Of a stretch of DNA of 64,000 nt, positions 8,645 to 15,999 are shown one piece after another (position 1 is the first letter of the stretch; each line of letters starts with the position of its first letter). Origin of the DNA: Brevibacillus_H ginsengisoli (lineage in GTDB: Bacteria > Bacillota > Bacilli > Brevibacillales > Brevibacillaceae); the NCBI RefSeq assembly GCF_050113715.1, contig NZ_JBNJQR010000002.1, forward strand, positions 372,001 through 436,000. Reading direction: 5' to 3'. The notes below the pieces were generated by a model. The model did no database searches. It was not told the DNA's origin and was given only the letters and a program-made list of their open reading frames with translations. The position numbers and the translations under genes were made by a program.

Positions 8645-9391
8645 CTAAACCATTGTCAAACCGCCGCTGACGGAAAGGGTTTGACCCGTTACGTATTGCG
8701 CTTCATCTGATACGAAGTAGGCGACTGCTCCGGCAACATCTTTTGGCTGTGCCAATCGTCTAAACGGAATGGCTTTTTCTAAAGCACTTGCAAGCCCTTC
8801 ATTATAGGAACCAATTTCTCGGAAAAGTGGGGTGTCACTTGGACCTGGAGCCACACAATTGACGTTAATTTTATAGCGGGCCATTTCTCTCGCTATGGTT
8901 TTGGTAAAAGCAATGACCCCTCCTTTAGCTGCCGAGTAGACTGCTTCACCGCTTGATCCAACCCTCCCCGCGTCTGAAGCGATATTGACGATCTTTCCAT
9001 AACCTTTCTCGATCATAATAGGCAAAATCTCTCTGCATGTATAAACTTGACCAAGCAAGTTGATATCGACGATTTTTTTCCATGTATCTGGCTCACTCTT
9101 TAAAAAAGGTTCCACCTTGTCCCAGCCCGCATTGTTAATCAATACATCTATTTTTCCAAAAAGATTTAATGAATCGGTCACAGCTTTTTTTACACTCGCT
9201 AAATCCGTAACATCACACAATACAGCAACAGCTTCCTTACCCGCTTCTTTTATGAGGGAAACGGTTTCTTCGGCATTGTCTCTATTAATATCTGCAACAA
9301 TCACTTTCATAGATCGGGAAGCGAGTGTTATGGCAATCTCTCGGCCGATGCCGCTGCCTGCCCCTGTGATAAACGCAATACGTTGTTCCAT
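8645..9391 (-). CDS. badH: 2-hydroxycyclohexanecarboxyl-CoA dehydrogenase (BadH-like SDR)
   Basis: A 248-aa classical SDR with intact TGAGSGIGRE cofactor motif, NNAGWD, the active Ser of NIASDAGRVGSSG and the YSAAKGG catalytic Tyr/Lys. The NAGWD segment, the ASDAxRVGSSGEAVY stretch and the C-terminal VTGQTLSVSGGLTM ending recall Rhodopseudomonas BadH closely, which oxidises 2-hydroxycyclohexanecarboxyl-CoA to the 2-keto form with NAD. The neighbours AliA and BadI supply and consume exactly these intermediates, which strengthens the call. GGAGTGGA ribosome site. It differs from the other SDR in the operon (3770), which has lost the Tyr/Lys pair. Confidence 0.88.
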   Translation of the reverse strand: MEQRIAFITGAGSGIGREIAITLASRSMKVIVADINRDNAEETVSLIKEAGKEAVAVLCDVTDLASVKKAVTDSLNLFGKIDVLINNAGWDKVEPFLKSEPDTWKKIVDINLLGQVYTCREILPIMIEKGYGKIVNIASDAGRVGSSGEAVYSAAKGGVIAFTKTIAREMARYKINVNCVAPGPSDTPLFREIGSYNEGLASALEKAIPFRRLAQPKDVAGAVAYFVSDEAQYVTGQTLSVSGGLTMV

Positions 9392-9421
9392 TCTGCATCC
9401 ACTCCATTTCTTTTCAACTTG

Positions 9422-11071
9422 TCAGGTTGTCTTTTCGTTGTTGGAAATTTTTTCGATGATCATTTCGCGCAGACGATATTTTTGAATTTTTCCACTTGGT
9501 GTTTTGGGGAAATCGTCAATGATTTCAATATGTTCTGGCCAATATTGCTTCGCAACGCCTTTTGATTCCATATACTCGGTCATCGCATCCATTGTTAACG
9601 GAACCTTACCCGGCTTCATGCTAATACATGCACAGGCTTTTTCCTGTAGGCGAGGGTCCGGCATAGCGATGATTTGGACATTAAAAATATCCGGATGTTC
9701 ATATAAAACATTCTCGACATAGGCCACCGGAATGTTCTCGCCACCGCGAATGATGATATCTTTGTTGCGTCCTGTAATCCGAATGTATCCATCTTCATCC
9801 ATCATCGCTCTGTCCCCTGTAATAAACCAGCCATCGTCAAACTCCAATTTGGTATGCTCTAAACGCTTTAAATACCCCACAAACAATGTTGGACCTTTGC
9901 AGAGCAAGCTTCCTTCTACATTCGGAGGATTCGTGTTTCCTGCTGGGTCCACTACCTTGATTTTCATCCCTGGTAAGGGCGCTCCATCAGTGTTGGTCAC
10001 CTTTTCTTCAAGATCATTGGCCAGGGTTGCTGTAACCATTCCATTTTCTGTTTGGCCCCAGCCCGTTAGGATTCCGCAGGGCAGCTTTTGCGTTGCTTGT
10101 TTCACAAGAGTTCGCGGAATGGGTGCTCCCACAGCAATAAAGTAACGCAATGAGCTTAAATCAAACTCCTCGATTCCTTCCACTTGCAGCGTATCCTGTA
10201 AAAAAGGTGTGGCACCTACGGTTAAAGTGATTTTTTCTTTTTCAATCCATTCAACAAATTCCTTCGGGTTCCAAATATCCTGATAAACTGCACTTCCAGC
10301 GTACATAATTGGCAGGCGGACACCGTAAAGAAAACCAGTCTGATGGGCAAATGTGGAAGCCATGAAAATAACATCATGGGGTGTTAACTTCAAATGATCG
10401 ATCCAATTCATTGAAGCCATGGTCACGGTATTATGAGTATGCATGACTCCTTTTGGCTCCCCTGTGGTTCCAGAAGTAAAAATGATTTCAGTCACTTCAT
10501 TAGGGTCAAAAGCGAATTGATCGAGTTCTGCCGGGTCTTTTCGTTCTTCCCATGGCTCTTCTATAAGCTCAGAAAAAGATTTCATTCCGGCAGGCACATG
10601 GTTGCCAAGGACATAAACATGCTTCATCGATGGCCACTGCGGCAAAAGTCTCTCGATCATTTCTGGATAATGAAATCCGCGGAACTCTTCAGGGACCACA
10701 ATCATTTTGGATTCAGTCATCTTGACCATAAATCCAATCTCTTTGTCCCGATAAATCGGCACTAACGGGTTACTGATGGCTCCAATTCGTGTTACCGCAA
10801 AATGCAAGATCACGAATTCGTTCCAATTCGGAAGTTGAAAAGAGATAACATCTCCCTTTCTCAAACCGATTTCAAGAAGTCCAAGTGCAACGCGGTCTAC
10901 CAGCTTTCCAAGCTCTCTGTAGGTATACCTGCTCTTTTTATCAATCAGCGCAACTTTATCGGGGGCTTTTGCGATGGCTTCCTTTAAATAATCCAGGATC
11001 GTTTTGTTTGGCCACACTGATTGATACTCCTTGATATATTCCTCCGTCAGAATCGTTTCCAGATTCATCAT
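9422..11071 (-). CDS. aliA: cyclohexanecarboxylate-CoA ligase (AliA-like)
   Basis: A 549-aa adenylate-forming CoA ligase. It has the P-loop motif FTSGTTGEPKGVMHTHN, a GWGQTENG core motif, the TGDRAMMDEDGYI hinge region, GRNKDIIIRGGENI, and the C-terminal catalytic Lys in PSGKIQKYRL. The N-terminal part and the WPEHIEIIDDFPKTPSG stretch resemble AliA of Rhodopseudomonas palustris, which activates cyclohexanecarboxylate. In this operon it sits between BadI and BadH genes, as expected for the pathway's first step. Two ATG codons follow a GGGGGGAAG ribosome site. An alternative is a general medium-chain acyl-CoA synthetase, but the context argues for alicyclic acids. Confidence 0.88.
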   Translation of the reverse strand: MMNLETILTEEYIKEYQSVWPNKTILDYLKEAIAKAPDKVALIDKKSRYTYRELGKLVDRVALGLLEIGLRKGDVISFQLPNWNEFVILHFAVTRIGAISNPLVPIYRDKEIGFMVKMTESKMIVVPEEFRGFHYPEMIERLLPQWPSMKHVYVLGNHVPAGMKSFSELIEEPWEERKDPAELDQFAFDPNEVTEIIFTSGTTGEPKGVMHTHNTVTMASMNWIDHLKLTPHDVIFMASTFAHQTGFLYGVRLPIMYAGSAVYQDIWNPKEFVEWIEKEKITLTVGATPFLQDTLQVEGIEEFDLSSLRYFIAVGAPIPRTLVKQATQKLPCGILTGWGQTENGMVTATLANDLEEKVTNTDGAPLPGMKIKVVDPAGNTNPPNVEGSLLCKGPTLFVGYLKRLEHTKLEFDDGWFITGDRAMMDEDGYIRITGRNKDIIIRGGENIPVAYVENVLYEHPDIFNVQIIAMPDPRLQEKACACISMKPGKVPLTMDAMTEYMESKGVAKQYWPEHIEIIDDFPKTPSGKIQKYRLREMIIEKISNNEKTT

Positions 11072-11105
11072 TTCTTCCCCCCTTATACTGATGGTCCACC
11101 CATTT

Positions 11106-11903
11106 TTATTGCCTGAACCTCTTGAAGTCTACCGCCCTTTTTTCAATAAAAGCGTTTCTTCCTTCCGCAGATTCATCTGTTTTGTAAAACATCGCTAAAC
11201 TTGCCATGGCTAACTGCGAAATCCCCGCAATAGTAGCTGAATCTGCATTGAACGAATATTTCAACATCTTAAGGGCTGTTGGACTCTTTTCGATAATCGT
11301 TGACGCCCACTCTTCTGCGGCTGCCATCAGTTCCCCTTGAGGAACAATTTTATTGACCAAGCCCATTTCTTTTGCTTCCTGGGCAGAGTACTTCTCACAC
11401 AGATACCATATTTCTCTCGCCTTTTTTTCTCCAACAATTCTGGCCAGATATGCAGAACCAAAGCCTGCATCGTAGCTGCCTACCTTTGGACCGCTTTGAC
11501 CGAAAATGGCATTCTCAGAGGCAATGGTTAAATCACAAATCACATGAAGAACATGACCTCCTCCAATCGCATAACCGTTCACGGCGGCTATCACAGGCTT
11601 CGGAATATTACGGATGACATGGTGAAGCGCTTCCACTTCTAACCCGATTCCACCGCCTAAACCTCCCGAGCCATCGTATCCGCTATCTCCTTTTTGTTTC
11701 TGGTCGCCACCCGTACAAAATGCCTTCTCTCCCGCTCCTGTTAATATGACCGCTCCAATCCGATTATCATCCCAGGAATCTCTAAAACACCAAATTAACT
11801 CTTGGACCGTTTGCGCCCGAAACGCATTGTAAACTTCGTGGCGGTTGATGATGACTTTTGCTATTCCATTCACTTTTTGATAAATGACGTCCGTTAATTC
11901 CAT
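11106..11903 (-). CDS. badI: 2-ketocyclohexanecarboxyl-CoA hydrolase (BadI-like ring-opening crotonase)
   Basis: A crotonase-family protein (265 aa from the ATG at 11903, which has GGAGG 8 bp upstream; an in-frame TTG at 11918 lies inside that ribosome site). It shows the MenB/BadI sub-family signature: TGAGEKAFCTGGDQKQKG, GYAIGGGHVLHVICDLTIAS, FGQSGPKVGSYDAGFGSAYLAR and EKKAREIWYLCEKY, the last nearly as in R. palustris BadI. BadI opens the ring of 2-ketocyclohexanecarboxyl-CoA hydrolytically to give pimeloyl-CoA. MenB (naphthoate synthase) is the main alternative, but no menaquinone genes are near and AliA and BadH flank it. Confidence 0.9.
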   Translation of the reverse strand: MELTDVIYQKVNGIAKVIINRHEVYNAFRAQTVQELIWCFRDSWDDNRIGAVILTGAGEKAFCTGGDQKQKGDSGYDGSGGLGGGIGLEVEALHHVIRNIPKPVIAAVNGYAIGGGHVLHVICDLTIASENAIFGQSGPKVGSYDAGFGSAYLARIVGEKKAREIWYLCEKYSAQEAKEMGLVNKIVPQGELMAAAEEWASTIIEKSPTALKMLKYSFNADSATIAGISQLAMASLAMFYKTDESAEGRNAFIEKRAVDFKRFRQ

Positions 11904-11922
11904 CTTGCCAACCTCCAATCTA

Positions 11923-13077
11923 TTAATAGGGGCGAAACTCTTTTCCGATTAACTCTCTTGCGATTACCATCTGGTTTGCTTGAGCGGTTCCATCTCCAAT
12001 TTCTAACCCGATGACATCACGTAACCGTTGTTCAAGCGGCATCTCCTTCGTATAGGCATAATGACCGTTTAAGAGCATACATTCATGGATGGCTTCCTGA
12101 CTCCATTTCGGACTTAGCCACTTTACAGAAGATGCCTCTTTGGAATGCGGTTTCCCTTGATCGCGGAGCCACAGCCCACGATAAGCTTGCCATTTGATCA
12201 ATTCCAATTGCGTATTGTGAGTAACAATCGGGAAGGACACACCTTGGAATTTAGCTAACGGCTGCCCGAAAGCTTGCCTTGTTTTGACATGCTCGATGGT
12301 TTCTTCGATGCTTTGAAGGGCTGCACCGACACATTGCAGTCCTATTAACAGCCGGCTTAGATCAAAACCATTCATCACCTGGAAAAATCCTTTATTCTCC
12401 AATCCAATCAGATTCTCTTCTGGAACCTCTACGTCCGTTAAATAGATGGATCCTCTTCCAATCGGAATGTTTCCCATGTCGTCATAACCTCTGCATTCCA
12501 CCCCCGGAAGGGAAGCGGGAACAATAAAAGCGCTGATTCCTCGGCTCCCTAAATGGCTATCCGTTTTTGCAAAAATAATAAAGGCATCTGCGATCGTTGC
12601 GACACTGATTCCTGATTTTTCACCGTTTAAAATATAGCTTTTGCCCTTGTGTACAGCGGTTGAACGAATCCCTGCCGCATCGGTTCCTGCCGTAGGCTCA
12701 GTGATAGCTATACCGACAATTTTCTCTCCGCTCGCAATTTGCCCAAGCCATAGGTTCTTCAATTCCTCTGTTGCATGACTGCAAATGATTTCTGAAACCA
12801 AAGCATTAAGCATCACTGCATACGTTAAGTTAAAATCCCCGCGACCGATTTCTTCTGCGGCAATTCCTGTCGTTACACAATCAGCGTTGCTTCCACCATA
12901 TTCTTCTGGTATTCGTAGGCCGTTCACCCCCAATTCACCGAGTTTTTTCCACAGATGCCGGGGATGCTTATTTTCCCTGTCCCACTTGGTATAATGGGGA
13001 AGCAACTCATTTAAGGAAAACTCTCTCAGCATATCTCGAAAATATTCTTGTTCTTTCGAGAAAGTAAAGTTCAGCAT
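11923..13077 (-). CDS. acyl-CoA dehydrogenase with Asp at the catalytic base position (AliB-like candidate)
   Basis: A 384-aa acyl-CoA dehydrogenase and the first gene of the operon. The middle-domain motif GIAITEPTAGTDAAG and the C-terminal ARELIG ending are normal. Where the family has Y-E-G-T with the catalytic Glu, this protein has G-D362-G-T-A-Q, so Asp replaces Glu at the base position. It sits directly before badI, and its position as first gene suggests the ring dehydrogenation of cyclohexanecarboxyl-CoA (AliB step), where a different base geometry could matter. That is inference. AGGAGGATG ribosome site; a sigma-54-type promoter lies 29-45 bp upstream of the start. Confidence 0.85.
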   Translation of the reverse strand: MLNFTFSKEQEYFRDMLREFSLNELLPHYTKWDRENKHPRHLWKKLGELGVNGLRIPEEYGGSNADCVTTGIAAEEIGRGDFNLTYAVMLNALVSEIICSHATEELKNLWLGQIASGEKIVGIAITEPTAGTDAAGIRSTAVHKGKSYILNGEKSGISVATIADAFIIFAKTDSHLGSRGISAFIVPASLPGVECRGYDDMGNIPIGRGSIYLTDVEVPEENLIGLENKGFFQVMNGFDLSRLLIGLQCVGAALQSIEETIEHVKTRQAFGQPLAKFQGVSFPIVTHNTQLELIKWQAYRGLWLRDQGKPHSKEASSVKWLSPKWSQEAIHECMLLNGHYAYTKEMPLEQRLRDVIGLEIGDGTAQANQMVIARELIGKEFRPY

Positions 13078-13105
13078 GTTTCATCCTCCTTCGTCCTGTA
13101 CCTAT

Positions 13106-13122
13106 CGCAAGTGTCGTGCCAA
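13106..13122 (-). promoter_or_regulatory. sigma-54 (-24/-12) promoter of the alicyclic-acid operon
   Basis: On the minus strand the sequence reads TTGGCACGACACTTGCG, which matches the sigma-54 consensus TTGGCACG-N4-TTGC with the required GG and GC ten bases apart. Transcription would start near 13095, leaving a short leader with an AGGAGG site before the first gene. A gene for a sigma-54 activator lies immediately upstream. Confidence 0.85.
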
Positions 13123-13208
13123 CAACAATAGAGGCGGTTATAGGGTTTTTATCTATAATATTTCGCTCAATTAAGAAAATTTTCGTAAATATAAGAATTA
13201 TAATTGCT

Positions 13209-13244
13209 AAAAAAGGACTATCTCTAGTTCAAGAGATAGTCCTT
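13209..13244 (-). terminator. rho-independent terminator after the sigma-54 activator gene
   Basis: AAGGACTATCTCT pairs with AGAGATAGTCCTT around a five-base loop, followed on the minus strand by a T run. It separates the activator transcript from the sigma-54-driven operon downstream. Confidence 0.85.
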
Positions 13245-13266
13245 CTCGGTTGTTGGAAATTCATCA

Positions 13267-14607
13267 CTACTTTATCTTGTACTTGGCCATTTTTCTGTAA
13301 AGGCTTGAAACGTGTATTTTTAATTTTTGAGATGCTAAAATACGATCACCATCAAATTCTTTCAGAGAGCGAAGAATGGCGGACTTTTCGGCTTTTTCCA
13401 CTTCATCCTCTAAACTCATCAAGATCGTATGTTCCGTACTCACTGAATTTTCATTTTTTAAATTTATTAAAGGAGGTAGACACAGACATTCTAATGCCAG
13501 AGTAGGACCTTGTACAATATTCATTCCGCGTTCAATATGCGCTTTTAATTCACGAACATTGCCTGTCCATTCATTCTCCATAAGCCACTCTTGCAGTTTT
13601 GGTTCAATCTGTTTGACGTTTTGCCCTAATTTCACATTGAATACATTGATAAAATAATACGCCAACGGAAGAATATCTTCTTTTCTTTGCCAAAGTGAAG
13701 GAATTTTCAACTCAAACACATATAGTCGGTAGAATAAGTCCTGACGAAATTTCCCTTCCTGCACAAGAGCTTTTAAGTCCCGATTTGTAGCTGCAACAAT
13801 TCGGATATCGACATTTTTGCTTCCCGTACCGCCAAGCCGTTCAATTTCTCTTTCCTGCAAAACTCGCAACAGTTTACCTTGAACCTGATAGGGAAGTTCA
13901 GAAATTTCATCCAGAAATATCGTACCATTCTGCGCCATTTCGATTTTGCCTGGCTTTCCTTCTTTTTTCGCTCCGCTGAATGCTCCAGCTTCATAACCAA
14001 AAACTTCTGATTCAAATAATTCATCAGGTATGGCAGCACAATTGATCGCAATAAATGGGTGGTTCCTTCTTGCGCTGAGTCCATGTATCGCTTGAGCAAA
14101 GAGTTCCTTACCTGTTCCGCTCTCTCCCGTTATTAGCACGGTGGAGTTACTCGCAGCAATTCTTGCAGCCAACTCCTTTATTTGTGCCATAGAAGGACTT
14201 TCCCCAATAATATCCTCAAAGCTGTATAGATTGTTATTACCTGATCTTTTCTTTAATGAGGGTTTATTCAATGCATTACCGAAAGAAATTATCTGATCAT
14301 AATCGACCTCTTCTTGTCTTACAACTACATCGAAAAGAAAATGATTAAGGCTTCGTGTAACCCGAATCAGGCAGGCATATCCGAATATATTGCCATAAAA
14401 CACCTGTTTTCGAAAATCATTAAACAGAAAATGCTTCCATGAAATGCCTTGGATAATATTTGTGATCGGTGCACCTAGCAAGTCTGCCTTTTGCTTGGCA
14501 AAATGATGGCAAAATTCAGGACTAGAATCAATCAGTTTTCCGTCTACATCAACTTTGATATATCCCCATTGATTGACTTCCTTTTCCACACTTCTTATAT
14601 TCTCCAT
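13267..14607 (-). CDS. sigma-54-dependent transcriptional activator (PAS-AAA-Fis)
   Basis: A 446-aa enhancer-binding protein from the ATG at 14607 (AGGTGA upstream; an in-frame GTG lies at 14616). Domains in order: a PAS-like sensor (about 10-110), the AAA+ domain with Walker A GESGTGKE, Walker B FLDEISELP and the R-finger region, and a C-terminal Fis-type helix-turn-helix (ILASQKLKIHVSSLYRKM). The sigma-54 contact loop reads GAFSGA where the consensus is GAFTGA. It lies directly upstream of a near-perfect sigma-54 promoter driving the cyclohexanecarboxylate-type operon, so it is very likely its activator. The inducer, perhaps an alicyclic acid or its CoA ester, would be sensed by the N-terminal domain. 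Confidence 0.92.
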   Translation of the reverse strand: MENIRSVEKEVNQWGYIKVDVDGKLIDSSPEFCHHFAKQKADLLGAPITNIIQGISWKHFLFNDFRKQVFYGNIFGYACLIRVTRSLNHFLFDVVVRQEEVDYDQIISFGNALNKPSLKKRSGNNNLYSFEDIIGESPSMAQIKELAARIAASNSTVLITGESGTGKELFAQAIHGLSARRNHPFIAINCAAIPDELFESEVFGYEAGAFSGAKKEGKPGKIEMAQNGTIFLDEISELPYQVQGKLLRVLQEREIERLGGTGSKNVDIRIVAATNRDLKALVQEGKFRQDLFYRLYVFELKIPSLWQRKEDILPLAYYFINVFNVKLGQNVKQIEPKLQEWLMENEWTGNVRELKAHIERGMNIVQGPTLALECLCLPPLINLKNENSVSTEHTILMSLEDEVEKAEKSAILRSLKEFDGDRILASQKLKIHVSSLYRKMAKYKIK

Positions 14608-14619
14608 TTCTCTCACCTA

Positions 14620-15042
14620 TCAACTGAGATTGGGAAGCAAATAAACCACAACTTGTCCTTTTATCACTTCATCCCCTGCTTGATTAAAGCAAATTACCTT
14701 TTGGGTAACCCAATTTCTGGATAGGTTAATATTAATAACCTCCAATTCTGCCGTGATTTCATCGCCTACATGTACAGGGTGATAAAAAACCAGTTCCTTT
14801 TGCAACAATAAACATGCACTTCCAGGTAGTTTCTCGCTAATCACCTGGGTAATTAAGCCCTCAGTTAACAAGCCTGGTGCAATCGGATGATTGTAATAAC
14901 TTTTCCAGGCATCTTCATGAGGCTGGTAAATCGGACTATAATCCTTTGTCAGCTTATTACATAACTTCACATCTGTTTCGGTGAATGTTCGCCTTAGCCG
15001 GGCGATTTGTCCAATATACATTTCATTAATGGTGAAGCCCAT
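14620..15042 (-). CDS. MaoC/hotdog-fold dehydratase-like protein
   Basis: A 140-aa single-hotdog protein of the MaoC/(R)-specific enoyl-CoA hydratase type. I chose the ATG at 15042, which has GGGAG nine bases upstream; the open frame continues to 15183 without a better start. The hydratase motif normally reads D-x-NPIH; here it is DYSPIY, so the Asp remains but the catalytic His position is Tyr. The C-terminal VGDEITAELEV segment is typical. It lies 12 bp before the sigma-54 activator gene and is probably co-transcribed with it. It could be an altered hydratase, a thioesterase-like protein or an acyl-CoA-binding partner of the regulator. Confidence 0.75.
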   Translation of the reverse strand: MGFTINEMYIGQIARLRRTFTETDVKLCNKLTKDYSPIYQPHEDAWKSYYNHPIAPGLLTEGLITQVISEKLPGSACLLLQKELVFYHPVHVGDEITAELEVININLSRNWVTQKVICFNQAGDEVIKGQVVVYLLPNLS

Positions 15043-15202
15043 TTTTTCCATCTCCCGCTTTAAAAATACTGAAGATTCAAACAGATATAGATACATATTA
15101 AATGAATCATTATGATTATCCTGCTCAGTTCGAAACCTGACTAACTGGAATTTTTCGATAAAGAAAGCATCAAAAGCTCTCACTTTTTCGGAACTACACT
15201 AA

Positions 15203-15246
15203 GAAAAAAAGCTCACGAAATCTAATCAATAGTTTCGTGAGCTTCA
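15203..15246 (-). terminator. rho-independent terminator of the synthase operon
   Basis: AAGCTCACGAAA and TTTCGTGAGCTT form a perfect 12-bp stem around a 12-base loop, followed on the minus strand by seven T. It lies about 20 bp after the phosphopantetheinyl transferase stop. Confidence 0.9.
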
Positions 15247-15264
15247 AAACGTAAAATTTTCTTT

Positions 15265-15999
15265 TCAGTTCCCTGTGTGTTCTTCATTTCCGACAAGCAC
15301 GAAGATAACCTGCCCATCTTTCTGTTCGTAAAGACCTTTCAATATAAACGACTGCTTAGCTTCGGCATTCATTCCGTGATCATCATACACGCTGCAAATG
15401 GCCTCAAGCGAACGATTTGGTGAATGATGGCTATCAAGTTCTCTTATTTGTTTGACGGGGGTTATTTGTATCTGGGACAGTGACAAGCGCAAGCCCGTGC
15501 CAAGCCATTTCAAAAAAGCTTCCTTTGCCGCAAATCCAGTGCATATCGCAAGTGAATGACGGGGGTGAACACCCAACCAGTTCATCCAACCTGCAAGCTC
15601 CCCGTCCCGAAAAACATCTTCTATAAAAGCAGAACTGTATGCTTCTATCGTGACATTGTCGATACCGATTCGCATATGGGATGCGGTCGCATATGCCTGT
15701 TGATCCGCATGAGTAATTGATACATGCACGTCTGATCGTGTTGCCGTATCATGCAGGAAGACATACGGTTTCCCTGCTTCCTCTCCTTCTTCCTCCCGAA
15801 GGACGGATAAGTTTCCTGTATTCTCGAGCGTTAAGAAAGAACGAAGCGCTTCCTTCACTGCCTTTCTTCCTGCTACAAAGTCGGCCATTCGTTTCGGACT
15901 TGTTTTTGCACTGAGCAAAGACCGTTCTCGCTGTGTCAGTTCATCCAGTTGTAAGAAAGGGCTCACCGGACAATAAGAAAGAGAAAAATCGGCTGTCAT
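15265..15999 (-). CDS. 4'-phosphopantetheinyl transferase, Sfp type
   Basis: A 244-aa Sfp-type transferase that would attach phosphopantetheine from CoA to the carrier domain of the synthase. Seen motifs are the SITHADQQAYA segment (residues 94-104), the magnesium motif GID (112-114) and AAKEAFLKWLGTGL (157-170) with its conserved Glu and Lys. The usual GIDxE is altered: residue 116 is Val and the nearest Glu is at 119. Its ATG overlaps the stop of the KS-KS-KR-DH gene by four bases (ATGA), so translation is coupled. It is the last gene of the operon and ends before a strong terminator. A dedicated transferase within the operon fits a self-contained acyl-chain synthase. Confidence 0.88.
   Translation of the reverse strand: MTADFSLSYCPVSPFLQLDELTQRERSLLSAKTSPKRMADFVAGRKAVKEALRSFLTLENTGNLSVLREEEGEEAGKPYVFLHDTATRSDVHVSITHADQQAYATASHMRIGIDNVTIEAYSSAFIEDVFRDGELAGWMNWLGVHPRHSLAICTGFAAKEAFLKWLGTGLRLSLSQIQITPVKQIRELDSHHSPNRSLEAICSVYDDHGMNAEAKQSFILKGLYEQKDGQVIFVLVGNEEHTGN

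Noticed and set aside
11106..11903. Reading the ring-opening crotonase as MenB (naphthoate synthase)
   Set aside because: The sub-family is shared, but no menaquinone genes are near and AliA and BadH-like genes flank it, so BadI is the better call.
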